Source: Amycolatopsis acidicola (GTDB lineage: Bacteria > Actinomycetota > Actinomycetes > Mycobacteriales > Pseudonocardiaceae). Taken from it: a stretch of 64,000 nucleotides of DNA. This document shows, piece by piece, positions 36,489-44,806 of the stretch (position 1 is its first letter; each line of letters starts with the position of its first letter). The position numbers and the translations under genes are program-made. The stretch spans positions 1 through 64,000 of the forward strand of contig NZ_VMNW02000006.1 in assembly GCF_007713735.2 (NCBI RefSeq), in the 5' to 3' direction. The notes beneath the pieces were generated by a model. The model worked only from the letters and a program-made list of their open reading frames with translations, did no database searches and was not told where the DNA came from.

Positions 36489-37127
36489 ATGGAGACCACG
36501 CGTGAAGCGACCGTCGTGCGCGGCGAAGCCGAGCTGTTCGCCCGCACGGCGCATCTGTTCGAGCTGGCGGACGACGTCGCCTGCGCGGCCAACGACCTGC
36601 ACACGTGGGCGCTGGCCCACCAGCACGCGCCCCACCCGGACAGGAGCGAGGGGCACGTGCGGAAGCTGTACCGGCCCGGCGTGCTGCTCGACGCTTCCCA
36701 GATCGCGCACGTGGAGCAGCTGCGCAGGCGTGGCGCGCAGGTGCGGATCAGCACCGATCAGCTCAACGAGACGATCATCCTCGACCAGCGGGTCGCGATC
36801 ATGGCCGGTGATCTTTCGCACGGCGAGCGCAGCTACGGCGTGATCACGCAGCCGGAGGTCGTGCAGAGCGTGACCTCGCTGTTCAACGCCGCCTGGCGCG
36901 CGGCCACCGAGATCGAGGTCTTCGACGCGGACTTCGCAGAGGTCCGGGCGCTGGCGCCGCAGATACTCGATGTCCTGGCTTCGGGTTGCAAGGATGAGAC
37001 CGCCGCCCGCACGGTCGGCCTGAGCGTGCGCACGTACCGCCGCCGGGTCGCCGAGCTGATGTCCGCGCTCGGCGCCACTTCCCGCTTCCAGGCCGGCATG
37101 CGCGCGCGGGAGCTGGGCCTGATCTAG
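36489..37127 (+). CDS. LuxR-type HTH regulator with TrmB/PLD-like N-terminal domain
   Basis: 212 residues. The N-terminal ~145 residues (KLYRPGVLLDASQIAHVEQL, ISTDQLNETIILDQRVAIM) resemble the phospholipase-D-like sensory domain found in actinobacterial LuxR-type regulators. The C-terminus is a LuxR HTH: ILDVLASGCKDETAARTVGL then TYRRRVAELMSALGATSRFQ. ATG at 36489; the long upstream frame runs antisense to the reductase. Its stop overlaps the convergent tetR stop at CTAG. Confidence 0.8.
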   Translation: METTREATVVRGEAELFARTAHLFELADDVACAANDLHTWALAHQHAPHPDRSEGHVRKLYRPGVLLDASQIAHVEQLRRRGAQVRISTDQLNETIILDQRVAIMAGDLSHGERSYGVITQPEVVQSVTSLFNAAWRAATEIEVFDADFAEVRALAPQILDVLASGCKDETAARTVGLSVRTYRRRVAELMSALGATSRFQAGMRARELGLI

Positions 37128-37714
37128 AGACTGTCCAAATGCGACCGGACGACCGCCGCCGCTTGGCGCGGGGTCAGTGAATCCGGATGCAGGACGCCGT
37201 CGAAGCTCAGCCCGTCGAGCAAAGCCGTCAGCCGCCGCACTTCCAGCTCCCGATCGTCCACTTCGGACGCGGCGAGTACGCGGCGGACGAGCGCCCTGGT
37301 GCCCTCGTCGGCCTCACGGGCGAGATCGGCGAGCGTCGGATCCGTCCGCGCGGCGATGGCGAATTCCAGGAACACCGTCACTTCCGCGCGCCGTTGCTCG
37401 TCCAGCGGCAGTAGTTCGCAGAGCAGTTCCGCCGCGGCTTTCTTGCGCTCACGAGCGGTCAGTTCCGCCGGATCGCCGAGCGCTTCGACGCGCTGTCGCA
37501 CCCGCGCGGACACCCTGTCGATCATCGAACGCATCGCGAAGCGCATCAGCTCCGCCTGGCTTTCGAAGTAGTGCCGCACCGATCCCACGTTCAGCCCGGC
37601 CTCCGCCGCCACGGTGCGCAACGACACCCTGTGCAGCCCTTCCCTTGCAGCAAGCCGGAAGAGCGCGTCGGCCACGTCGGCCCGCCTGCTCTCCGGATCC
37701 ACGATCTTCGGCAC
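37124..37714 (-). CDS. TetR family transcriptional regulator
   Basis: 196 residues. HTH: ADVADALFRLAAREGLHRVS then LRTVAAEAGLNVGSVRHYFESQAELMRF. The C-terminal TetR_C_6-like domain includes RAEVTVFLEFAIAARTDPTL. GTG at 37714. Divergent from two micro-membrane-protein genes with a palindrome in the 66-bp gap, making them the probable targets. Confidence 0.87.
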   Translation of the reverse strand: MPKIVDPESRRADVADALFRLAAREGLHRVSLRTVAAEAGLNVGSVRHYFESQAELMRFAMRSMIDRVSARVRQRVEALGDPAELTARERKKAAAELLCELLPLDEQRRAEVTVFLEFAIAARTDPTLADLAREADEGTRALVRRVLAASEVDDRELEVRRLTALLDGLSFDGVLHPDSLTPRQAAAVVRSHLDSL

Positions 37715-37724
37715 TCTGTCTTTT

Positions 37725-37740
37725 TATCACAGCTGTGCTA
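37725..37740. promoter_or_regulatory. TetR operator candidate
   Basis: TATCACAGCTGTGCTA, a 16-bp near-palindrome (7 of 8 arm positions match, perfect core CACAGCTGTG), 11 bp upstream of the tetR start. A related TCACAGC occurs again at 37753-37759. Confidence 0.6.
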
Positions 37741-37780
37741 TCTTGGGTTTTGTCACAGCCGAGATACAAAGGGGGAAGCG

Positions 37781-37966
37781 ATGGAAACCGTGCTCACGGT
37801 GCTGCTGGTCAGGTTCGGCATCATCGCCGCCGTGGTCGTACTGCTCGGCCTGGCGCTGTTCGCCGTCGTGCTCTGGATGCGCAAGCACGGCCGGGGCGAT
37901 CAGGCGCGGCAGCTGGCGGAGTTCGCGACAAGGCAGGTGCTCGACAACCGCAGGCGGCGGCGATGA
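37781..37966 (+). CDS. Micro membrane protein, hypothetical
   Basis: 61 residues: one long hydrophobic segment (VLTVLLVRFGIIAAVVVLLG onward, about 4-33) followed by a basic tail ending DNRRRRR. ATG at 37781 after GGGGGAAG. Its stop overlaps the next start as ATGA. No family recognised. Control by the divergent TetR protein is inferred from the shared palindrome. Confidence 0.7.
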   Translation: METVLTVLLVRFGIIAAVVVLLGLALFAVVLWMRKHGRGDQARQLAEFATRQVLDNRRRRR

Positions 37967-38091
37967 GCGACGGCGAGGAACTGGCCCACCATCTGCTGAA
38001 CGACCTGGTGCTCAAGGGCGCGATCCTGCTCGCCGCGGTCCTCGTCTTCGCGCTCGGCGCGCTGTTTCTGTGGCGCAGGCTCGGCCGCTGA
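37963..38091 (+). CDS. Second micro membrane protein, hypothetical
   Basis: 42 residues: MSDGEELAHHLLNDLVLKG, then a hydrophobic segment (about 17-37) and a basic end WRRLGR. Both the tight ATGA coupling to the preceding 61-residue gene and the strong terminator 6 bp downstream support it being real. Opposite charge at the two ends suggests one membrane pass. Function unknown. Confidence 0.65.
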   Translation: MSDGEELAHHLLNDLVLKGAILLAAVLVFALGALFLWRRLGR

Positions 38092-38096
38092 ACAGG

Positions 38097-38135
38097 AAAA
38101 AGCCCGGCCCCCTTGGGGGTGGAGCCGGGCTTTTT
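38097..38135. terminator. Strong bidirectional rho-independent terminator
   Basis: AAAAAGCCCGGC / GCCGGGCTTTTT arms around a 15-nt loop, giving an A-tract on one side and a T-tract on the other. Between convergent genes (micro-membrane operon and gpmA), so it can serve both. Confidence 0.9.
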
Positions 38136-38147
38136 CGAGGTCTGGCG

Positions 38148-38888
38148 TCAGCGGCCCTGGTTGGCGACCGCGGCGGCGGCCTCCGCGGCGGCGGCCGGGT
38201 CGAGGTACGTGCCGCCGGCGGTGACCGGCTTCAGGTCCTCGGTCAGGTCGTAGCGCAGCGGGATGCCGGTGGGAATGTTGAGCCCGGCGATCGCCTCGTC
38301 GGTGATCCCGTCGAGATGCTTCACCAGCGCCCGCAGCGAGTTGCCGTGCGCGGCGACCAGCACCGTCTTGCCGGCGCGAAGGTCCGGCACGATCGCGGAC
38401 TCCCAGTACGGCAGCAGCCGCGCGACCACGTCCTTGAGGCATTCGGTCAGCGGCGCGTCGGCGGCGTAGCGGGGGTCGGTGTCCTGGCTGTACTCGGTGC
38501 CGCGCTCGATCGGCGGCGGCGGCACGTCGTAGGAGCGGCGCCAGAGCATGAACTGCTCCTCGCCGAACTCGTCGCGGATCTCCTTCTTGTTCTTGCCCTG
38601 CAGGGCGCCGTAGTGGCGCTCGTTGAGCCGCCAGTCGCGCCGCACGTCGATCCAGTGCCGGTCGGCGACGTCGAGCGCGATGTTCGCGGTCGAGATCGCG
38701 CGGCGCAGCAGGGACGTGTGCACCACGTCGGGCAGCACGCGCTGCTCCGCGAGCAGCTCGCCACCCTTGCGCGCCTCGGCCCGGCCCTGTTCGGACAGGG
38801 GCACGTCGACCCAGCCGGTGAACAGGTTCTCCGCGTTCCACGTGCTCTGCCCATGCCGGAGCAGTACCAGCGTCCCAAGTTCGGCCAT
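38148..38888 (-). CDS. gpmA: 2,3-bisphosphoglycerate-dependent phosphoglycerate mutase
   Basis: 246 residues. Interconverts 3- and 2-phosphoglycerate in glycolysis. Phosphohistidine motif [12 protein letters not shown] (H12); [19 protein letters not shown] and [19 protein letters not shown] complete the active site. The alanine-rich end ([15 protein letters not shown]) is non-catalytic. ATG at 38888. Same neighbour as in M. tuberculosis (gpm1-senX3-regX3). Confidence 0.96.
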   Translation of the reverse strand: MAELGTLVLLRHGQSTWNAENLFTGWVDVPLSEQGRAEARKGGELLAEQRVLPDVVHTSLLRRAISTANIALDVADRHWIDVRRDWRLNERHYGALQGKNKKEIRDEFGEEQFMLWRRSYDVPPPPIERGTEYSQDTDPRYAADAPLTECLKDVVARLLPYWESAIVPDLRAGKTVLVAAHGNSLRALVKHLDGITDEAIAGLNIPTGIPLRYDLTEDLKPVTAGGTYLDPAAAAEAAAAVANQGR

Positions 38889-39124
38889 GCCACGAATTTA
38901 AACCGCCCCGCCGAGCGCCTCCGGCGCGGGTGACGACTTCTACGCACAGTGCGTTACCACCGGGTAACAGCAGCTTTCCGGCGACGGAACGGGTCGTGGA
39001 TCATGACTCCGCTAAGTGACACTTGCTGCGTTGAGTTAACAGTCGTTAGGAATTTCACTCGAATGGAGTAACCAGTAGTCTTGTGATTACTGGTGGACAT
39101 CTGACAAGTTGACTACGTCCCGCA
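38889..39124 (+). other. Gene-free, relatively AT-rich stretch (probable promoter region)
   Basis: No gene. 39010-39120 is clearly less GC-rich than its surroundings and contains the inverted repeat CCAGTA / TACTGG (39072-39093). It directly precedes the C-rich hairpin array and is the likely promoter for it on the + strand. I cannot name the -10/-35 with confidence. Confidence 0.4.
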
Positions 39125-39298
39125 CCGCTGGATTCCACGCACTCCCCAGCGGCCCGCGGGGTACGACCGCAGCTCGTCTCCCCCCTGCCGAGCTGCGGCC
39201 CCGCCGGTCCCGTTGGCACTCCCCCTCGCCACCGGGCCCACAGCGGCGGGAGCGTCAGCGGGGCGGCTCGAGTTCGCGACTCCCCCTCCCTCGAGCCG
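39125..39298 (+). ncRNA. Candidate 6C-like small RNA: four hairpins with C-rich loops
   Basis: Four consecutive stems on the + strand: CCGCTGG/CCAGCGG (39125-39152), CGCAGCTCG/CGAGCTGCG (39168-39197), CCCGTTGGC/GCCACCGGG (39209-39236, itself inside CCCGCCG/CGGCGGG at 39200-39250) and CGGCTCGAG/CTCGAGCCG (39264-39298). Loop 2 has six consecutive Cs; loops 3 and 4 share ACTCCCCCTC; loop 1 has a related ACTCC. Actinobacterial 6C RNAs are defined by hairpins with six or more loop Cs. The C-rich loops could pair with GGAGG ribosome sites. No open frame fits. The ends of the transcript are unknown. Confidence 0.55.
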
Positions 39299-39336
39299 TC
39301 CCGCCTGCTCCACCCGGAATCACTCTCGACCCGGCC

Positions 39337-39599
39337 TGCGTGGCGGTGCGGGTAGGGGAACCTGAGGCGGCCCCTGACTCCGGGATCGCCTCATCATGAA
39401 TTCCCACCCGCCAGCCCGACCACCACCCCTGATGGACGCGCTCCGCGCGGCAGTGTTCCCACCACTTCGGCGCTGTCCTCGCCAGGAACCGCCCACCCGT
39501 CGCCCACCACCACCCTCAACGGACGCGCTGCGCGCGGCTCCGCCGATTCAACCCCCGGCGGTGCCAGCGCGCAGCCAACCGCAAGCGGCTCCGCCACTT
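39337..39599 (+). repeat. Long inverted repeat, copy A (core 39365-39599)
   Basis: 39365-39599 is repeated in opposite orientation at 44471-44705, both exactly 235 bp, with three internal mismatches seen by eye. A 22-bp block, 39337-39358, matches 44766-44787 outside the core. Inside are degenerate copies of a ~48-bp module beginning near ACGGACGCGCTGCGCGCGG. No transposase. Lies between the RNA candidate and the DUF4349 gene. Confidence 0.85.
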
Positions 39600-39610
39600 C
39601 GAAAAGCGGC

Positions 39611-40477
39611 CTATGGGGCGACCTTCGCCCGGAACCAGCGTCGCCGGAGGGCGAACCACGTCAGCGCGCCGAGCGGGATCCCCGGCACGACGAGGAACGG
39701 CAGCACGGCGCCGACCACGCGCAGCACCCCGCCGCCGAAGCCCAGGAACCCGTGCCAGCCCGCCGCGAGTCCGGCGAGGAAGCCCGAAGCGGGCTCGGGC
39801 GCCGGTGGCGGGACCACCGGGGCGACCGTCGCGGTGATCATCACCGTCGACATGGCAACGCTGCTGGCGAGCGCGTTCTGCCGGGACTGCAAGGACTCCA
39901 GATCAGCCTCGCGCGAACTCAGCTCCGACTCCAGCGAGGTCAGGTCACTGATCGACCTCGCCTGGTCGAACAGCGCGCGCACCCGGTCGAGGCTGCGCCG
40001 CGCGGAGTCGATCCGCGAGGCCACGTCCACACTCTGGTCGGTCACGTCCTGCACGTTCTGCCGGACGCTGGTCACTTCACCGAGCCTGCCCAGCTGGTCG
40101 ACCGCCGCGTCCAACCGGTCACTGGGCACGACGAGGTTCAGCGTGGACGAGTTCACGTCCGTCGTCTCCGAACCCGAGTACCCGCCCGCCGCGGCCGCGA
40201 CCTGCCTGGCGCGGGCGGCGAAACCCCGCACGTCCGGCGCCACGATCGACAGCTCCGCCGTGCGCACCAACTGCCTGTCCTGACCGGTGACCGGCACGCT
40301 CGCCTGACTCTGCTGCCCCGGCACGGCCGCCTTCGCCCCGCCGCTGCTGTCCGGTGCCGCGGCCGCCGGTGCCTTCTGCGGAGCGATCGCTTCACTGCTC
40401 GACGAGTGGTTGCCGGTACATCCCGCCGTCAACGCCAGCAGGGCGAGCGCCCCGGCCAACGCGAATCTCGATCTCAT
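39611..40477 (-). CDS. DUF4349 lipoprotein
   Basis: 288 residues. Signal peptide with lipobox LLALTAGC (C20). A Ser/Ala-rich linker leads to the DUF4349 domain (about 68-205: LVRTAELSIVAPDVRGFAAR, LNLVVPSDRLDAAVDQLGRL, then a coiled coil with DLTSLESELSSREADLESL). One C-terminal membrane helix near 245-270 ends in a basic tail. Thus anchored at both ends on the cell surface. Function unknown. ATG at 40477. Confidence 0.85.
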   Translation of the reverse strand: MRSRFALAGALALLALTAGCTGNHSSSSEAIAPQKAPAAAAPDSSGGAKAAVPGQQSQASVPVTGQDRQLVRTAELSIVAPDVRGFAARARQVAAAAGGYSGSETTDVNSSTLNLVVPSDRLDAAVDQLGRLGEVTSVRQNVQDVTDQSVDVASRIDSARRSLDRVRALFDQARSISDLTSLESELSSREADLESLQSRQNALASSVAMSTVMITATVAPVVPPPAPEPASGFLAGLAAGWHGFLGFGGGVLRVVGAVLPFLVVPGIPLGALTWFALRRRWFRAKVAP

Positions 40478-40542
40478 CCCGTTCTCCCTCCAGTAGCGGC
40501 GGGAAGACGGGGCGAACGATCAACTCGGTTGCACGCGTCCGG

Positions 40543-41058
40543 TCACGAATCGGTCAGCGAGCCCGGCTCGTGCGGGCGCTCCGGCTCGACGAGGTGCTTG
40601 AACGCCTGCAGGTTCGCCAGCGACTCGCCGCGCGACACACGCCAGTCCCACTCGCGCTTGATCGACGTGGCGAAGCCGATCTCCAGGATCGTGTTGAAGT
40701 CACCGTCCGCGGCTTCGAGCACCTGGCCGAGGATCTTGTCCAGCTCCTCCTCGGTGACACTGTCCAGGCCGATCCTGCCGACCAGGTAGATGTCGCCGAG
40801 CGCGTCCACCGTGTAGTGCACGCCGTAGAGCTTCGCGTTGCGGCGCAACAGGAATCGGTACACCTCTTCGTGCGCCTCGTCGGGGCGGCGGCAGACGAAG
40901 GCCTCCACCGCGAAGGCGTGCGCCTGCGCGATGAGCCAGACGTTGGTCTGCAGCTTCTTGGTGCCGGGCAGGGTGACGAAGTAGCGGCCATCGGCCTTCT
41001 TGTCGTACGCCAGGCCCGCACCGTCCAGAGTGGACTGAACGATCTTGTCCACGCTCAC
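40543..41058 (-). CDS. YbjN domain protein (Rv0487-like)
   Basis: 171 residues. [40 protein letters not shown] and [20 protein letters not shown] are the YbjN/type III secretion chaperone-like fold. Probably a small binding or chaperone-like protein; no enzyme motif. GTG at 41058 shares GTGA with the mshA stop, as with Rv0486-Rv0487. Confidence 0.85.
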   Translation of the reverse strand: MSVDKIVQSTLDGAGLAYDKKADGRYFVTLPGTKKLQTNVWLIAQAHAFAVEAFVCRRPDEAHEEVYRFLLRRNAKLYGVHYTVDALGDIYLVGRIGLDSVTEEELDKILGQVLEAADGDFNTILEIGFATSIKREWDWRVSRGESLANLQAFKHLVEPERPHEPGSLTDS

Positions 41059-42365
41059 ACCGCCACCTCCGGGAGAATCGCGGCGCGGAAGGAATCCGCC
41101 GCCTCCCCATACGTTGCCAGCAGCGCGTCCGTCGTGCGCGCCCACGAAAAGCGCTGGGCGTGCTGCACCGCGTTGTCCGCCAGCTCGGCGCGCCGATCCG
41201 GCCGCAACGCCACGCTGCCGAGCGCCCCGGCCCAGTCGGCCGCGGAATGCGTCGGCACCAGCAGCCCCGACACGCCGTGCGCCACGGCCACCGGCAACCC
41301 GCCGACCTCGGCCGCGACGACAGGGGTGCCACAGGCCTGCGCCTCCAGCGCCACCAGCCCGAACGACTCGTTGTAGCTGGGCACCGCGACCACGTCCGCG
41401 GCCCGGTAGACCTCGGCGAGCATTTCCGCGTGCTGCGGCGGCAGGAACCTGGTCTGGCCCTCGATGCCGAGGTGCACGGCCAGCTCCTTCAGCGCCTGCG
41501 GCTGTTCGAGCCCCGAACCGGACGGGCCGCCGACGACCAGCACCACCAGCCTCTGCCGCAGCTCGGGCTGCTTCCGCAGCAGCTCGGCGGCGGCGTGCAG
41601 CAACACGTCCGGCGCCTTGAGCGGCTGGATGCGGCCCGCGAAGGCGAGCACAACGGCGTCATCCGGGAGGCCGAGCCGCTGCCGCGCGCCCGACCGCGAG
41701 CCCGGCGTGAACCGCCGCAGGTCGACGCCCGGTTCGACGGTGTGCACGGACTGGGGGTCGGCGTCGTACAGGCTCACGAGCTGGCGCGCCTCCACTGGCG
41801 TGTTCGCGACCAGGCAGTCGGCCTCGGCGACGACCTGCTCCTCGCCGATCACGCGGGTGCGCGGCTCCGGGCAGTCCCCCTCGGCGAGGGCGGCGTTCTT
41901 GACCTTGGCCAGCGTGTGCGCGGTGTGCACGAGCGGCACGCCCCAGCGGTCCCGCGCCAGCCAGCCGACCTGGCCGGACAGCCAGTAGTGCGAGTGCACG
42001 AGGTCGTAGTAGCCGGGCTCGTGGAAAGCCTCGGCGCGCAGCACGCCCGAGGTGAACGCGCACAGCTGCGCCGGCAGCTCGTCCTTGCCCAGCGGCTCGA
42101 ACGGGCCGGCCGGGATGTGGCGCACCAGCACGCCCGGCGCCAGCTCGGCGACCGGCGGCTGTTCCGAGGATGTGGCCCTGGTGAAGACCTCGACGCTGAT
42201 CCCGCGCCGCGCCATTTCGACCGCGGTATGCGTGATGTACACGTTCATCCCGCCGGCGTCCCCGGTGCCCGGTTGCTCCAGCGGCGACGTGTGCACCGAC
42301 AGGACCGCGACTCTGCGCGGTCGAATCGTCGAGGTCCGCCGGGGTCCGCGCAGCGAGATCGTCAC
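41055..42365 (-). CDS. mshA: D-inositol-3-phosphate glycosyltransferase (mycothiol synthesis)
   Basis: 436 residues, GT-B family 4. Transfers GlcNAc from UDP-GlcNAc to inositol 3-phosphate, first step of mycothiol. [20 protein letters not shown] at the N-terminus, [40 protein letters not shown] and [20 protein letters not shown] (nucleotide-sugar site). GTG at 42365 has GGAG 7 bp upstream; GTG at 42374 is an alternative. The gap to the transpeptidase gene (42366-42463) holds only a small GGCGG/CCGCC hairpin. Confidence 0.95.
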   Translation of the reverse strand: MTISLRGPRRTSTIRPRRVAVLSVHTSPLEQPGTGDAGGMNVYITHTAVEMARRGISVEVFTRATSSEQPPVAELAPGVLVRHIPAGPFEPLGKDELPAQLCAFTSGVLRAEAFHEPGYYDLVHSHYWLSGQVGWLARDRWGVPLVHTAHTLAKVKNAALAEGDCPEPRTRVIGEEQVVAEADCLVANTPVEARQLVSLYDADPQSVHTVEPGVDLRRFTPGSRSGARQRLGLPDDAVVLAFAGRIQPLKAPDVLLHAAAELLRKQPELRQRLVVLVVGGPSGSGLEQPQALKELAVHLGIEGQTRFLPPQHAEMLAEVYRAADVVAVPSYNESFGLVALEAQACGTPVVAAEVGGLPVAVAHGVSGLLVPTHSAADWAGALGSVALRPDRRAELADNAVQHAQRFSWARTTDALLATYGEAADSFRAAILPEVAV

Positions 42366-42463
42366 CCTGTTCACTCCCGTTGTGTCGTCCGCGCAAGGCG
42401 GAGGGCCCGCCTCTAACGACAACAGCGCCGGGCCCCCGACATCTTCCCAATGGAGTGAAGCGA

Positions 42464-43633
42464 CTACAGCGCCGACTTCCCCTGCCACGCCGACCAGCTG
42501 ACGAACCAGTCCGCGACATCCGAATTGACCGGACTGCCCAGCCGGGAGCCGGTGATCTCGACCGGATCGCCGATCAGCGCCGAGTCGAAGTAGTTCTTGG
42601 CGTCGGCCTCGAGCAGGTTGACGCAGCCGTGCGAGTTGTTGGTCTTGCCGATGGCGGCCGCGTTGTCCTGGTTCTCGTGGATGAACTCGCCGTGGTTGGA
42701 GATCCGGCAGGCCCACTTCTTGTTGACGTTGGTGTAGCCGTAGCGCGCGTTGTCGAAGATCGCGTGCGGCTCCTTCGTCATCACGATGAACGTGCCGTTG
42801 GGCGTGTTGCGGTTCACGTCGGAGTCGAGCCCGTTGCTGCACGGGTAGCTCTTGGCCAGCGAGCCGTTCCGGTAGACGTTCATCACGTGGTCCGGGGTGT
42901 GGATCTTGACCACCTGGTTGCGGCCGATCTTGAACTCGCTGGTCACGTCCGCGCGCGGGTACGCGCCGCCGCCGAGGTCCACCCCGTACAGCTTCGCGCC
43001 GACGGTGACCTTGGTGCCCGCGGGCCAGTACTCCTTCGGCCGCCAGTCCACCTGCCGGTCGGACAGCCAGCCCCAGGAGCCCTCGACGTTCTTGTCCGTC
43101 TCCAGCGTCAGCGCCTTCTCGACGGCCGCCTTGTTCGTGACGTCAGTGGTGAACTTCACGCTGACCGGCATCCCGACGCCCACCTCGGCGTCGTCGCCAG
43201 GGTTCACCGTGACGCGGACCTGGTTGGCCGGCGAGAGCGTGGTGAAGCTGCCGGTGAGCTGCACGGGTTTGTTGTCGCTGCCCGTCGCGCTCGCGGCATA
43301 CGTGTACGTCTTGCCGTAGCCGAGGGTCTCGCTGCTCGTCCACACCGTGCGCTCGGCGTTGAGGGAGCCCTCGACGGCCTTGCCTTCGGCGTTGGTGAGC
43401 TTGACGTCGGTCAGCGTGCCGTCGGTGACCTTGACCGTCACCGGCTGCAGCACCGGGACGTCCTTCGCGTCGACGGCGGGCTCCGCCGTGAGCTTGGCCA
43501 CCGGCTGGGCGGGAGTCGTCTGCTCGCCGCCGGTTCCCCCTTGCGTGCCCCCGCCGCCGCCCGAACACGCGGCCGCCAGCGCTCCCGCGCCCGCGACCAC
43601 CGCACCTTTGACCAGCGTCCGCCTCTCGAACAC
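42464..43633 (-). CDS. L,D-transpeptidase lipoprotein (LdtMt-type, Rv0483-like)
   Basis: 389 residues. Lipobox ALAAAC (C23) for surface anchoring. Two Ig-like domains (about 40-135 and 137-235) precede the YkuD catalytic domain (about 238-365) with H319 in GEFIHE and nucleophile C337 in NNSHGCVNL. Makes 3-3 peptidoglycan cross-links or attaches proteins. Closest layout is M. tuberculosis LdtMt5/LprQ (Rv0483). GTG at 43633. Divergent from the SDR gene. Confidence 0.93.
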   Translation of the reverse strand: MFERRTLVKGAVVAGAGALAAACSGGGGGTQGGTGGEQTTPAQPVAKLTAEPAVDAKDVPVLQPVTVKVTDGTLTDVKLTNAEGKAVEGSLNAERTVWTSSETLGYGKTYTYAASATGSDNKPVQLTGSFTTLSPANQVRVTVNPGDDAEVGVGMPVSVKFTTDVTNKAAVEKALTLETDKNVEGSWGWLSDRQVDWRPKEYWPAGTKVTVGAKLYGVDLGGGAYPRADVTSEFKIGRNQVVKIHTPDHVMNVYRNGSLAKSYPCSNGLDSDVNRNTPNGTFIVMTKEPHAIFDNARYGYTNVNKKWACRISNHGEFIHENQDNAAAIGKTNNSHGCVNLLEADAKNYFDSALIGDPVEITGSRLGSPVNSDVADWFVSWSAWQGKSAL

Positions 43634-43724
43634 GAAACCTCCCCACTCCGTCGATCCCCGACAGCTCCACCGGCGCCGGGCCTCCCCGCGTTACCGACGC
43701 TCCCCCGCTGGGAGTATTGGCGGC

Positions 43725-44459
43725 ATGAGCAACCGAACTGCTGTGATCACCGGCGCCAGCGCCGGGATCGGCGAAGCCACCGCCCGTGCACTGGCCGGAG
43801 CCGGTTTCCACGTCGTGCTCGGTGCGCGCCGACTGGACCGCCTCGAGAAGTTGGCAGCCGAATTGTCCGGTACCGCACAGGTACTGGACGTGAGCGACCC
43901 CGCGTCGGTTGCCGCTTTTGTCCAGCAGATCCCAGAATGCCACGTCCTGGTCAACAACGCGGGCGGCGCACGCGGCCTCGAACGGGTCGTCGACGCCGAC
44001 GAGGACCACTGGCGCTGGATGTGGGAGGTCAACGTCCTCGGCACGCTCCGGATGACGAAAGCCCTGCTGCCGAAGCTGATCGCCTCCGGTGACGGGCACG
44101 TCATCAGCGTCACCTCGATCGCCGGGCACGAGGTCTACGACGGCGGCTCCGGCTACACCTCGGCCAAGCACGCCCAGTCGGCGCTGCACCGCACGCTGCG
44201 CTCGGAGCACCTCGGCGAGCCGGTGCGGATCACCGAGATCATCCCGGGCATGGTCGAGACGGACTTCTCGGCCAACCGCTTCGACGGCGACACCGAGCGC
44301 GCGGCGAAGGTGTACCAGGGCGTGACCCCGCTGACGGCCGAGGACGTGGCCGAAGTGATCGCCTTCGCGGCCACGCGGCCTTCGCACGTGAACCTGGATT
44401 CGATCGTGCTCAAGCCGCGCGCCCAGCTCAACGGCACGCGGACATACCGCGAGAGCTAA
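43725..44459 (+). CDS. SDR family NAD(P)-dependent oxidoreductase (Rv0484c-like)
   Basis: 244 residues, classical SDR. Cofactor motif VITGASAGIGEATARALAG, NNAG at VLVNNAGGARGLERV, and catalytic S-Y-K with GYTSAKHAQSAL (YxxxK). IIPGMVETDFSANRF follows. Similar to YdfG-type serine/3-hydroxy acid dehydrogenases. ATG at 43725; the long frame upstream is antisense to the transpeptidase gene. Repeat copy B begins 12 bp after its stop. Confidence 0.9.
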   Translation: MSNRTAVITGASAGIGEATARALAGAGFHVVLGARRLDRLEKLAAELSGTAQVLDVSDPASVAAFVQQIPECHVLVNNAGGARGLERVVDADEDHWRWMWEVNVLGTLRMTKALLPKLIASGDGHVISVTSIAGHEVYDGGSGYTSAKHAQSALHRTLRSEHLGEPVRITEIIPGMVETDFSANRFDGDTERAAKVYQGVTPLTAEDVAEVIAFAATRPSHVNLDSIVLKPRAQLNGTRTYRES

Positions 44460-44470
44460 GTTCTGTTTGT

Positions 44471-44796
44471 AAGTGGCGGAGCCGCTTGCGGTGGGCTGCG
44501 CGCTGGCACCGCCGGGGGTTGAATCGGCGGAGCCGCGCGCAGCGCGTCCGTTGCGGGTGGTGGTCGGCGACGGGTGGGCGGTTCCTGGCGAGGACAGCGC
44601 CGAAGTGGTGGGAACACTGCCGCGCGGAGCGCGTCCATCAGGGGTGGTGGTCGGGCTGGCGGGTGGGAATTCATGATGAGGCGATCCCGGAGTCAGCGGC
44701 CGCCTTGAATGTGGCTAGCCGCGCGCAGCGTGTCCGTTGAGGGTGGCGGTGGGAGACGGGTGGGGCCCCTACCCGCACCGCCACGCAAGCCACATT
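44471..44796 (-). repeat. Long inverted repeat, copy B (core 44471-44705)
   Basis: Fills most of the 347-bp gap between the SDR gene and murB. The core is the reverse complement of 39365-39599. Beyond it, 44706-44765 is an extra ~60 bp relative to copy A containing another degenerate module copy, then the shared 22-bp block 44766-44787. AATGTGGCT (44708-44716) and AGCCACATT (44788-44796) form an inverted pair around the extra part. May also act as the murB terminator. Confidence 0.85.
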
Positions 44797-44806
44797 GGAA
44801 ACTTCC

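Noticed and set aside
39113..39313. 66-residue leftward frame
   Set aside because: Covers the C-rich hairpin array; Gly/Ala-rich composition and no ribosome site; better explained as an RNA.
42220..42245. Possible sixth copy of the AT-rich word in mshA
   Set aside because: GTATGCGTGATGTACACG has the flavour but needs a deletion to align; left out of the set of five.
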